A stretch of DNA of 33,738 nucleotides from a virus: positions 1 through 33,738 of IMG/VR virus record IMGVR_UViG_3300013132_000135; one strand, written 5' to 3'. A model generated the notes under the pieces. The model saw nothing but the letters and a program-made list of their open reading frames with translations, ran no database searches and was not told the DNA's origin. This document shows positions 19,701 to 27,387 of this stretch, piece by piece; the stretch's first letter is position 1; each line of letters opens with the position of its first letter. Both the position numbers and the translations under genes were made by a program.

Positions 19701-22700
19701 TGAATAAAACTTTCCATTGTTTCAGCAAAAGAATTTCTAAATTCAACTAATGTTTTTTCTATTGACAGCATGCTTTGTCTTTGACCAAGTTCTCTTTCAG
19801 TTAATAATGCGGTCATTAAAATATTTTGTTCAATACGACGCATAATTGTATTGAAACTTTCTGTTGCGGCTTTTCTGACATTTTGTATTAATTTATTATC
19901 AACTCCTAATTTATATAAATCTTTCAAAGCAACTTCAATTTCCAAACTAGAAGAACCACCTAAAAGATCTGCTAGTCTTTGAACTTCATTTCTGAAATCC
20001 TCCGCACCAACAACTAAATCGGGAAAAGCTTCTTTAACTAAATTTTCTACTGTTGATATAAAAGCTTGTCCTTTTAAATTGAAAGCGTTAAATAAATCCT
20101 GTTCAACCTTTGTGCCGAAAAATGCTTGTGCTAAATTAGCAGCAGCAGTTTTAGGACTTTTTACTCCTTTTTGTGCGGTAGTTTGACCACCCATGAAATA
20201 TAGCGAAAATGCATTATCACTAGATTTTAAATTTGCTAAAGCATTTACTAAACCCTGACTCTTTTTGACTTCAATATTATATTTTTGTAATTCTTCAGAT
20301 AGTTTTTCTACATCACTTCCAGCGGCAGAAAGTTTAGCTGCTAATTTTACATCAGCAATTTCAGTAAAACTTAAAGCAACTTGATCGGAAGCCATTTTAA
20401 TTTTATCTTGACTTGCTCCCGAAACAATTAATTCTTGCAAATTACGTAAAGATTCAACATAACCAGTTCCTGCTTGACTTACCTCTTGCAGTTTTTGTAA
20501 ACGTTCATTTGATTTTTGAGCGATTTCTTCTAGACTTAATGAAGCTGATGTTGCGGCATCGGCTAGACCAATTAATCCACCCGCTATCGAACCTATGATA
20601 GTTCCGGGAAGACCGAAGAAAGAACCAAGACTCGCTCCGGTACTGACGGCGGTAATTCCTGTACTTAAAAGAGATTGCCCCATTCTTTCTTTTTGAGTCA
20701 ATTCTGTTCGTGGTTTATTCCCAAAAGCAGCTTGTTCTAATAATCCCGCGATTTGAGGTCCAGCAATCGCTAGAATAGTTCCATATTGACTCGTGCGACC
20801 AGCTTTAGCTTGCTTTCTTTCTTCTTGTAGATTAAGCAAAGCTTTTTCTTCAATAGCGCGAATTCTTTGTAACGAAGTTCCTTTCTTTGGATTTGTTATA
20901 TTTTCTGGTTTATCAAGTTCTTGTTCTAAATTAGCTCTAAAAGTTTCTATAGCTTTGCGTGTTACTTCAACGTCCGATTTTTTGAATATTCTACCGAAAC
21001 CACCAATATCTTTGGTAGCTTCTTTGATATTATCTTGTAACTGTTTAACTAGTTTATCAAAAACTTCTTCTTTGATGCCTAATTGTGAACCAGCGGTAGC
21101 TAAATTTATTTCTGGAGGTAAAGGTCTTTGAATTGCTGTAGGAGCATTTGGATCACCAAATCCACCAGTTGGCATTATACGTTCCCATAATTGACGACCA
21201 GATAATGCATTTTTGTATAATTTATAAGCGCTAACTGATCCAGTTTTCGTTTCAACAGATGGTTCTGTTTCAACTTTATTTCTATCTCTTTTGGCTTTTG
21301 ATTGTTCGTTTACCGGTATTACTTTTGTAGGATTAAGTCCCATCGCTTTTAATTTTTTAATTGCATCTTCTTTATTTTCAGCTTCAATTGGGCCTTTCTT
21401 TTCTCTACCTGTCGAATCCATTGCGGTAAATTTGAATTTGGCAAAATTAGGCACAAAACCATCATTTACTAAACCAGCCGCAATTTGATTATTATATGAA
21501 TCACTTAATGCTTTATTCATACCACCATGGTCAGCAACGGCGGCTGCAAAATTAGGTTGACTACTGTTACGAATGAAAGGGAATGGTCCAGTTGATGTAT
21601 CTAATATTGGCTTATTACCGCTAATACTTGATTCAAGACCCATTACTTTATTTAAATATCCATCAGCGAAATTAGGCAAATATCCTTTTGCAAATTTATC
21701 AACTAAATCAAAAACTCCTATTTTACCTGAATAAATATCTCTAGCAAAATCTTCTTTTTCATCAACTGAATCTCCATAATATTTTGAAAGCTCATCTAGT
21801 AATTGAGTGAATATGTTTTTACCAGACAAATTGAAAGACGTAAAAGGTTGTTTTCTAGATAATCTATATCTGATACCTGTATCTTTGCTGATGCCTCTTT
21901 CTCTATACATCAACTGAGGAAAAGCCATTTTCAATATATCTTTTAAAGATAAATCCTCTATTGGAACATTATCTTTTTTAATTTCACCGGTTATTAGATA
22001 TTTCATTTTCTTTTGAGGCAAAATAGTACTCGAATAAGATTTGACACCCATTCTTCTGGCCATTTTTGAATATCTATGAAACATTTCATGGCCTTCACCG
22101 CGTTCTAACGAATGAATAAAATCTAAATAAAAATGAGGTCCCTTTTCCTCATCTTCTGGAACATAAGAATATTTAAGAAAACTTCCTTTTTTGCTAACAA
22201 TTTCTTTACGTTTATCACCTGCTCGTCCTCTAGGAGTATTTTTAACTATTCTATATTTTCCAAAATTAGGTAGGAATCCTGAATTAAAATGCCCAAATCT
22301 AGGTCTCGAAGCACCATAAAAAGTTCTTCCAATATCGCTATTAAAACCAATATCAAATAATTTCAAACCTTCAATTTTTCTATTCATATCAAAAAAATCT
22401 AATTGTGGATCATCAATCATACCAACGCCAACATTATGACCTTCATTAAAATCACCTTCAGAAAGATTATAATTCGCTAAAAATTCTCTAATTTTGTGTT
22501 CAACATCGCTGAATCTTTTTTCCAAATGCAAAGTTTTTCTTCCATTAACCAATTTATTTCTTGGATAACTTGGTTTAAGAAACCATCTAGAACTTTTGCC
22601 AGTAAATTTTTCAAAATCTTTTTCTTTTGCTGAACGCATTTTTTCTAAAATACCCCATAAGAAATTATTTTCATCATATTCGAAACCTTTTGGTAAAATA

Positions 22701-25700
22701 TCAGAATAATTTTCTTGTGCAAAATAATCATTAGATAATATAGGAAACTCAACTTCATTTTGAGCGATACCTGCTTTATTCATTGCAATTTTTAATCCTC
22801 GTTTTTCATCCAATGGAATAAACATTCTAGATGAACCTTTTTTAACACCTTTAATTTTTAAAGATTGTATATATTTTAATAATTCTTTACCAGAAGAAAA
22901 AGAAGATAAAACTTTTGGATTCAAGCTAGAATTTAAATCAGCAAAATTAGGTAGAAAACCTTGTGAAAATTCATCGACAATCTGATCAACTCTTGTATCT
23001 CTTGAAAGTAATTCATCTCGAAGATGAATCATATCAATAGGATTTCGCTCGTCATAATAAGGTTTAACAGCTGAAACTAATGAAGAAAATATATTTTTAC
23101 CTTTTAACTTCTCATCATAAAGACCAGCTCTTTCAATAGTATAAGTAATATCACTATTTTTAGTAAGTCCTCTTTCGCGATATACAAGTTGAGGAAATGC
23201 CATTTTCAAAATATCTCTGATTGACATATTCTCAAGAACATATTTATGTCTTTGATGAAATTCGCTTAAAGAATCGAATTCATCTTTTGGTATAATATCA
23301 GATAATTTTGTTTGTGGCATTAACATTGAAGAATAAGACTTAACACCTAATCTTCTTGCCATCTTAGAATATCTATCAAACATTTCATGACCTTCGCCTG
23401 TTTTATATGAATTAATATAATTAAAATCCATATGACGCCCACGCACTCTATTACTTGAAACGTAAGAATATAATAATGAACTACCAGACTCGTTGGCCGC
23501 AATCGCTCTATTTCTTCTTCTTTGACCTTTATCTGCTGTTCTTACAATCTTATATTTAGCAAAATTAGGTAAAAAACCCCTATTTACTGTATCTAATAAA
23601 TCTGAAATTTCAAAACCATTATTAATTATATCATCATATAGAGATGCAGAATCTCCTTTATACATATACTCTGAAGCGCCAACAACTTTTTGTAAAATTT
23701 GTTTTCCAGAAATTATTTTTTCAATGACTCCACCTTGACTCAACCTACGAATCATTGTCAAAGATGTATTTTTACCTTTTCCTCTTTCTCTATAATTTAA
23801 TTGAGGAAATGCAGTTTTTATAATGCTATAAAAATCTGCTGTTTCTTTGTCTAATTCATCAAGCTCTCTTTCTTGAGGAAGAATTGTACCTGAAGCAATA
23901 TTTGATTTTAATCTACGAGCCATTTTAATAGCTCTAGCCCATAATTTCCAACCTTCACCTTTTTCTCTGGATTCAACATATTTAATATTCAATAATTTTT
24001 CATTTTTGTCATATTTATATTGCATATCACTTCCAGATGGCAAAGTAAGGAGATGTTGATCTCCATATAAACCAATACCACGTTTAATATTAAATGGAGC
24101 AAGATTCGGTAGAAATCCAGAAGACAAACCAAGCATTTTGGATGTCTCGTCTCCTTCATCCCATCTTATTCCAATTGGTAATTTTGCAACTCTAACAATA
24201 GCAAATATTTTACTAACTTCTTTTTTTGATAAACCACCTGCTGATTGAAAAAGTTTTTGAGCGTTAACGGGATTTGTTCTTTTCAATGCTTTACCAGCTA
24301 TCGCATCAGGATATAAAGAATGTTGAGATGAAACTGCTCGTATCAAACTTTCAGGACCTAATTCTGCTAATCTACTTATTGAAGCTCCGAATTCTGGATT
24401 TTTTTTATAAAAATCCAATATATCAGGCTCAATAAAAGGAGTAACAATTTCTCTAATTTTTTTCAAACCTAATACTTTATAAAACTTTTTAAACAAAGCA
24501 GTTAGATCATTTGTAGAAGTACCTTCTTGAACAAATTTTTTAGCTAATTTCGGATATGCTTGTTTTAGTTTTTCTATCACCATTTTATTTCCAGACAAAC
24601 CTTTGATTAAACCTCTATCGCCTTGAACAGTGCCAGCTTGAGCACCAAATATAACTCTCGATCCAGATTCAATATATGGTTGAATCATTTTAACCATATC
24701 TGTTATTTTAGATTTATTTAAAAATGCTGCACCCATTCCCGGTCTTACAAATGGATATTCAGGACCGCCTCCAAATTCTCCAGATAAGGCATCATATAAA
24801 GAACTGACAAATAAATTAGAACCTTTACCAACAATTCTTGGAGTTTTAGAACGTTTAGCAAAATTTGGAATATAACCTGTATTTTTTAATTCTTCTTTGT
24901 TTTTGCCATGAGAATTGACAATTAAAACGTTACTCCAATTTCTTAACTGTTCATCAAGATTATCTTTCAATTCACTGCGTACTCTTAAAAATTTGCTTTG
25001 TACGGGACCTGTATCGTAACCGCCACTTTTAGCTTCAAAAAATGTACCTGATACTGGATTAAAAAAATCAACAGAACTATTAGGACCACCGGGTATTTTT
25101 AAATCAAATGGAAAACTATTCATCTGAGCTGAATATGTATTAGGTTGCAAATAATTTAATGCTAATTTTTCAAATGTTTTACCTGATTTATCAGCTGTGG
25201 ATTCTGGACCGCCATCCAAATTCAATGTAGTATAACCGCCAAATTGAATATTGGATTTCATAAACGCATTTTTTAATTGCGCTGAAGACGCAGAAACTAA
25301 TTCGTCTCCAATTTTCCAATACGCTGTTTTGGGGCTACCCGGTGATGAATAAGTTTTAAGAGCGTCTTCTACACTTTCGAATCCTCCTAAAATAGAACGC
25401 ATTTCGTCTCTTGTAGCAGTTCTATCAACTTTAGGTTTTTCAGCTGCAAAATTAGGAACATAACCAGCAGATAAAATACTACCGCTTTTACCAGAAGATA
25501 TCATTTGTATGGCTTTTTTCATTCCGCCACCATACTTAGGAATTACTGCTGTTTCTCCAGAACCAGCGAAATTGGGTATTTGTAGTTCTTGATTATTAGC
25601 GATGAATTTCTTACCGCCTATTTTTCCGATTCCAGAAACAGCTTTAACTCCAGAATTTGCGCCTAAAGATTTAGCGCCCATCACCTCTTTTTTGACAGAA

Positions 25701-27361
25701 GGCACAAATCCATCACTACGAGTAACTCTCAATCCACCACCCGCAGTTTCACCAACAACGGTAGCTCCTTGATATGATAATTGAGAAGCTAGTGATTTTG
25801 CTAACGTACTTTGTTTTTGATATTCTGCAGTTTGTGCTCTGGCAATTTCTAATAAATATTTTGCTTGAGCAGCTTCATTTCCCATGTGACCTTCAAGAAT
25901 TCTAGCAGCATCACTTTGACTTTGCATTATTTTCAGAATAGCTTGTTCAAGATTTTTTCTATTCTGCGTTTCTGTTGTAATACCAATAATTTGAGGTATT
26001 GCAGCTGTAAGCTGAGTAAAAGATTTCTGTATTAACTTAAATAATGTAAAGAAAGCTAAAACAGCACCCGGACCTGCCAATACATTTCTGATACCTTTCA
26101 GTAATCCATTTGCAAATGTAGATCCTAAACCTTCACCTTCTAAAGTTTCATTTAATGTTTCAAATAAAGATTTGAATTTTCCTACAGCATATTTTGCCAA
26201 AGGTTCAAATGTTACTTTACCAATATTAGCGGCAAATTGTTGAGCAACAGTAGATGTTTGACTTAATAAAGCGTCTAATGATAAATTTAGTTTAGCAACA
26301 GCCATTTCAGCTTCATTCGAAGCTTCAGCTCCTTTTCTTAATGCGCCATTATATGCACTTTGCGCACCATCTAAATCAGATATAATACTTTTAAGAATGT
26401 TAACTTGATAAACACCTGCAACTTGTTCTGATAATTGCGCTTTTTGTGAATCAGCCAATCCTCTATAAGCTGAAGCAAAATTCTTAAGAATTGTAACTGC
26501 AGGTAAAATATTACCCTGCATATCTCTAACTTTAATATTAAAGTCTTCTAATTGATCAAGCGTTTCAGTTCTTTGTAAACGTGTGAAAATAGTTTTCAAT
26601 GCGTTACCAATTACAGCGCCACCACGAGCGGTTTTTTCTTGAGCTGCTGTTACTAATGCATTTAATTCATCTATATTTACGCCTGCTTCTTGAGCGGCCA
26701 AGCCTGTTCTAGAAAGAGCTTCTGCTAAGTCTCCAGCACTTACAGCGTAACTTTGTTCTACAGCGACTAATTTATTTAATACTTGAGTTGTTGTTATTCC
26801 AGTAGCCTTGAAACCATTAACAGTAGCAGTTAATGCTTCAATCGCATTACTGACATTCATTCCCGCTAATCTGGCAAGAGATAGAGCGTCAGTTGTTCTT
26901 TGTATAACTTCTTCAGCTTTAACACCTTGACGTGAAAACTCTAATGCAGCTTGAGATGCGTCTTTAAATGACGAAGCTGTCATTTTACTGACATTAAATA
27001 ATTCAGAACTGAATTTTTGTAATTCTTGAGTGGAAAGACCAAATACGCGATTAATATCAGTTAGATTCTTTTCAACATCTATTGTAACTTGTGCAATACT
27101 TTTAAAACTTCTTAGAACACCGCCTAAAACAGCTGTTGAAGCACCGAATGCAATAACACGTGCATTAGATGCTGCCAATGCTGCTTCGAAATCTTTGACA
27201 TCTCCCGTTATTCTGCCAAGAGGCTGAGAAAATGATCTTGCATTAATCCCTAAATTAATTTGATTCTGACTAGCAAATTTTTGATTATACGCTTGTATAC
27301 CCGCTTGTATAGATTGAACTAAAGCGGCTTGATTTGCAGCTACATTGATTTGAACAGCCAT
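16718..27361 (-). CDS. Giant tape-measure protein with internal domain array
   Basis: This 3547-residue protein sets tail length and leaves the tail with the DNA. The N-terminus (about 60-400) matches the phage minor-tail/TP901 tape-measure family ('FGASTAVLGGVL', 'FKDASQAALEFSRQG', 'DLAEALSRTG', 'NALKTIFTRLQ'). Hydrophobic stretches occur at ~425-450 and ~2190-2230. Residues ~2000-3250 are mainly helical and coiled. The C-terminus has the tape-measure ending 'ADGMTNALMDVAKG', 'GTGDKIPALLEPNEYVV' and 'FATGGG'. Residues ~550-2020 are atypical: ten PNFA-like motifs separate globular-looking blocks (annotated separately). Lambda gpH is 853 residues. By the lambda ratio, the non-array part (~2100 residues) would give a tail of about 300 nm and the full length about 530 nm. 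The start ATG follows a GTGTAAATA leader motif. Confidence 0.95.
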   Translation of the reverse strand: MAVQINVAANQAALVQSIQAGIQAYNQKFASQNQINLGINARSFSQPLGRITGDVKDFEAALAASNARVIAFGASTAVLGGVLRSFKSIAQVTIDVEKNLTDINRVFGLSTQELQKFSSELFNVSKMTASSFKDASQAALEFSRQGVKAEEVIQRTTDALSLARLAGMNVSNAIEALTATVNGFKATGITTTQVLNKLVAVEQSYAVSAGDLAEALSRTGLAAQEAGVNIDELNALVTAAQEKTARGGAVIGNALKTIFTRLQRTETLDQLEDFNIKVRDMQGNILPAVTILKNFASAYRGLADSQKAQLSEQVAGVYQVNILKSIISDLDGAQSAYNGALRKGAEASNEAEMAVAKLNLSLDALLSQTSTVAQQFAANIGKVTFEPLAKYAVGKFKSLFETLNETLEGEGLGSTFANGLLKGIRNVLAGPGAVLAFFTLFKLIQKSFTQLTAAIPQIIGITTETQNRKNLEQAILKIMQSQSDAARILEGHMGNEAAQAKYLLEIARAQTAEYQKQSTLAKSLASQLSYQGATVVGETAGGGLRVTRSDGFVPSVKKEVMGAKSLGANSGVKAVSGIGKIGGKKFIANNQELQIPNFAGSGETAVIPKYGGGMKKAIQMISSGKSGSILSAGYVPNFAAEKPKVDRTATRDEMRSILGGFESVEDALKTYSSPGSPKTAYWKIGDELVSASSAQLKNAFMKSNIQFGGYTTLNLDGGPESTADKSGKTFEKLALNYLQPNTYSAQMNSFPFDLKIPGGPNSSVDFFNPVSGTFFEAKSGGYDTGPVQSKFLRVRSELKDNLDEQLRNWSNVLIVNSHGKNKEELKNTGYIPNFAKRSKTPRIVGKGSNLFVSSLYDALSGEFGGGPEYPFVRPGMGAAFLNKSKITDMVKMIQPYIESGSRVIFGAQAGTVQGDRGLIKGLSGNKMVIEKLKQAYPKLAKKFVQEGTSTNDLTALFKKFYKVLGLKKIREIVTPFIEPDILDFYKKNPEFGASISRLAELGPESLIRAVSSQHSLYPDAIAGKALKRTNPVNAQKLFQSAGGLSKKEVSKIFAIVRVAKLPIGIRWDEGDETSKMLGLSSGFLPNLAPFNIKRGIGLYGDQHLLTLPSGSDMQYKYDKNEKLLNIKYVESREKGEGWKLWARAIKMARRLKSNIASGTILPQERELDELDKETADFYSIIKTAFPQLNYRERGKGKNTSLTMIRRLSQGGVIEKIISGKQILQKVVGASEYMYKGDSASLYDDIINNGFEISDLLDTVNRGFLPNFAKYKIVRTADKGQRRRNRAIAANESGSSLLYSYVSSNRVRGRHMDFNYINSYKTGEGHEMFDRYSKMARRLGVKSYSSMLMPQTKLSDIIPKDEFDSLSEFHQRHKYVLENMSIRDILKMAFPQLVYRERGLTKNSDITYTIERAGLYDEKLKGKNIFSSLVSAVKPYYDERNPIDMIHLRDELLSRDTRVDQIVDEFSQGFLPNFADLNSSLNPKVLSSFSSGKELLKYIQSLKIKGVKKGSSRMFIPLDEKRGLKIAMNKAGIAQNEVEFPILSNDYFAQENYSDILPKGFEYDENNFLWGILEKMRSAKEKDFEKFTGKSSRWFLKPSYPRNKLVNGRKTLHLEKRFSDVEHKIREFLANYNLSEGDFNEGHNVGVGMIDDPQLDFFDMNRKIEGLKLFDIGFNSDIGRTFYGASRPRFGHFNSGFLPNFGKYRIVKNTPRGRAGDKRKEIVSKKGSFLKYSYVPEDEEKGPHFYLDFIHSLERGEGHEMFHRYSKMARRMGVKSYSSTILPQKKMKYLITGEIKKDNVPIEDLSLKDILKMAFPQLMYRERGISKDTGIRYRLSRKQPFTSFNLSGKNIFTQLLDELSKYYGDSVDEKEDFARDIYSGKIGVFDLVDKFAKGYLPNFADGYLNKVMGLESSISGNKPILDTSTGPFPFIRNSSQPNFAAAVADHGGMNKALSDSYNNQIAAGLVNDGFVPNFAKFKFTAMDSTGREKKGPIEAENKEDAIKKLKAMGLNPTKVIPVNEQSKAKRDRNKVETEPSVETKTGSVSAYKLYKNALSGRQLWERIMPTGGFGDPNAPTAIQRPLPPEINLATAGSQLGIKEEVFDKLVKQLQDNIKEATKDIGGFGRIFKKSDVEVTRKAIETFRANLEQELDKPENITNPKKGTSLQRIRAIEEKALLNLQEERKQAKAGRTSQYGTILAIAGPQIAGLLEQAAFGNKPRTELTQKERMGQSLLSTGITAVSTGASLGSFFGLPGTIIGSIAGGLIGLADAATSASLSLEEIAQKSNERLQKLQEVSQAGTGYVESLRNLQELIVSGASQDKIKMASDQVALSFTEIADVKLAAKLSAAGSDVEKLSEELQKYNIEVKKSQGLVNALANLKSSDNAFSLYFMGGQTTAQKGVKSPKTAAANLAQAFFGTKVEQDLFNAFNLKGQAFISTVENLVKEAFPDLVVGAEDFRNEVQRLADLLGGSSSLEIEVALKDLYKLGVDNKLIQNVRKAATESFNTIMRRIEQNILMTALLTERELGQRQSMLSIEKTLVEFRNSFAETMESFIQSNLPEGPLKTAYGKQAASAKYYRQLNQLEVNRLEFQLNQEKDRRSFEQKQTEEFNKEFKDSILKSQSLGKFYEETIFPQIKSGAISFDSTKIIETLGTELTRQVEEIGQKQPILKSILSRGDITTPSGREKMITEAYQSLIPNVPSLSSVTLPTQTNAPAINTSLVSIPAQQFTFQENKDIADFIESLRNFALFTSTFENSTTREILDNRIQILKTDKENNNIALSNAQKEFEIRQALEKENAQLILSTTSLQLEANQKILNNNLFLKRVVEQIGNGLKIANATSEALILKYEGLKEDFRIDYFKGLKEILDRRVGLDADVLKEQRNIEDRNLLQDIQSKALQIAVEQENTKVTKDLTDVMNKFLLMQIENKLTPDELTQIKENPYYGMSQNELNRVIMTPENIDRIKLTESGFLENSPVPQQLEEASKLATDADRLAKINLYKSVLATQAATKATAVSPQMMGSLAVAKAATNPLYSTTDFMTNFQKMQNENAKLSIPEQIQGQKTFLADQLNKAQAAGNTELAVTIKNLMDELDTRKEILNISRKQVDENIKERNSRDYEMITYGGRLKKGFGEMKKQSQEMSLLIAEELPVKFADGMTNALMDVAKGVKSIGDAFTDMIINIGQSIMQESIRALMFRAIGSAGGSISSLFQQGGIVKAQNGGFIRGQNGFVVPGSGTGDKIPALLEPNEYVVNSRAAQIIGHDNLDALNFGMLPRFATGGGIAMQPELALKGDQYDFTGQLLRDTGPKKKISLEDYTAYAFAEDEYFKKVREQAVEDEAKRVQSDYEGKMKQAQLVSSIVGMLGGISLSAGLSGVTLTKSGGGKGVVGKNTMSGRRLSLKTTGQTGGSVTHTGIKGYQLGGLVGYQSGGSIPYGSRISDNMASTYNTNTNILSNNATRRYAMSEGPVNMMQTGGPSTSNTTNNSTNNNATNISINIDKSGRSVFGADTNSYEQQDIQFSKKMARELSQFMNVKFSDEQRYNGKLYKSPYT
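21311..21439 (-). other. Tape-measure segment resembling the GspF/PilC N-terminal motif
   Basis: Residues 1975-2017, directly after the last PNFA motif, read 'FKFTAMDSTGREKKGPIEA' followed by 'DAIKKLKAMGLNPTKVI'. This resembles the short cytoplasmic N-terminal motif of type II secretion/type IV pilus GspF/PilC proteins (F-x-Y-x-A-x-D-x-x-G ... A-x-x-x-L-x-x-x-G-x-x-P). The similarity is by eye and may only reflect a common small beta-alpha unit. Confidence 0.3.
21677..22258 (-). repeat. Tape-measure block F: third copy of repeated GNAT-like domain
   Basis: Residues 1702-1895. It begins 'KYRIVKNTPRGRAGDKRK' after PNFG, has 'HFYLDFIHSLERGEGHEMF' (GEG at 1755-1757), 'SKMARRMGVKSYSS', 'ILKMAFPQLMYRERG' ending at 1823, and 'GKNIFTQL'. 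Closest to block D. The kinase-like block E separates the two close copies, so duplication was either dispersed or followed by insertion. Confidence 0.5.
22271..22939 (-). other. Tape-measure block E: protein-kinase-like domain
   Basis: Residues 1475-1697 lie between PNFA motifs. The order of kinase-fold landmarks is present: 'RGLKIAMNKAG' with candidate ATP-binding Lys1524, 'AQNEVEF' with Glu1536 or 1538, a hinge-like 'FLWGILEKM' (1567-1575), a catalytic-loop-like 'GDFNEGHNVGVGM' with Asp1637 and Asn1643, and 'GLKLFDIGF' with the D-x-G at 1670-1672. Asp to Asn spacing is one residue longer than the usual D-x4-N. Kinase-like domains of this 'LKIA-N-G-QN-E' type occur in phage proteins; activity here is inference. 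Confidence 0.5.
22952..23557 (-). repeat. Tape-measure block D: second copy of repeated GNAT-like domain
   Basis: Residues 1269-1470. It begins 'KYKIVRTADKGQRRRNR' directly after PNFA, has 'HMDFNYINSYKTGEGHEMF' (GEG at 1322-1324), 'SKMARRLGVKSYSS', 'ILKMAFPQLVYRERG' ending at 1398, and 'GKNIFSSL'. It is very close to block F, with the 'GVKSYSS' and 'YRERG' segments identical in both. Confidence 0.5.
23570..24097 (-). repeat. Tape-measure block C: first copy of repeated GNAT-like domain
   Basis: Residues 1089-1264. Conserved with blocks D and F: a strand 'LLNIKYVES', the turn 'REKGEG' (Gly1135, Gly1137), a helix 'IKMARRL', then 'ILPQ', and 'FPQLNYRERG' (1185-1194), followed by 'SGKQIL'. The strand, GxG turn and helix recall the acetyl-CoA pyrophosphate loop (R/Q-x-x-G-x-G) of GNAT acetyltransferases. 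Only this copy keeps an Arg at the first position (Arg1132). It is the most diverged and shortest copy. Confidence 0.45.
24110..24856 (-). other. Tape-measure block B: unidentified globular domain
   Basis: Residues 836-1084 lie between PNFA motifs. The first part is alpha/beta-like, with 'GSNLFVSSLYDALSGEFGGG', 'FVRPGMGAAFLNKSKI' and 'SRVIFGAQAGTVQGDRGL'. The second part is largely helical ('FKKFYKVLGLKKIREIV', 'LAELGPESLIRAVSSQHSL') and ends with 'LPIGIRWDEGDET'. The repeated Gly-rich turns could bind a phosphate-containing ligand, but no family is recognised. Confidence 0.4.
24869..25444 (-). other. Tape-measure block A: PD-(D/E)xK nuclease-like domain
   Basis: Residues 640-831 lie between two PNFA motifs. 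The second half has the layout of a PD-(D/E)xK restriction-endonuclease-like fold: a helix with 'GKTFEKLALNYL' (Glu731), 'FPFDLKIPGG', 'SSVDFFNP' (Asp765), then 'TFFEAKSGG' (Glu776-x-Lys778), and a helix start 'GPVQSKFLR' (Gln788). The Glu, Asp, Glu-x-Lys and following Gln are the residues expected for an active site. The first half (640-720) is unassigned. The assignment rests on motif order seen by eye. Confidence 0.5.
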
Positions 27362-27367
27362 ACAAGA

Positions 27368-27376
27368 TATTTACAC
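27368..27376 (-). promoter_or_regulatory. GTGTAAATA leader motif before the tape-measure gene
   Basis: On the minus strand GTGTAAATA ends 6 bases before the ATG at 27361, in the 26-base gap after the 332-residue gene. The same kind of element precedes the genes starting at 29200, 33017 and 33580. It could be a translation-start signal or a -10-like element; the sequence alone does not decide. Confidence 0.3.
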
Positions 27377-27387
27377 AATAAAAAAAC

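Larger units (their letters stand above)
21440..25576 (-). repeat. PNFA motif series in the tape-measure protein (10 copies)
   Basis: A short motif, G-[FY]-[LIV]-P-N-[FL]-[AG] in its full form, recurs with its Pro at residues 596, 636, 832, 1085 (PNLA), 1265, 1471, 1698 (PNFG), 1896, 1936 and 1971. A degenerate GFVPSV has its Pro at 554. Copies at 636, 832, 1085, 1265, 1471, 1698, 1896 and 1971 have the full Gly-aromatic-aliphatic lead; those at 596 and 1936 do not. Spacing is 180-253 residues in the central part and 35-40 at both ends. A Lys often follows (residues 836, 1269, 1702, 1975). The motif marks domain borders; its role as cleavage site, linker or docking peptide is unknown. Confidence 0.9.

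Noticed and set aside
20793-21131. Plus-strand open frame of 112 codons
   Set aside because: It lies entirely inside the tape-measure gene on the other strand and has no leader or recognisable sequence.
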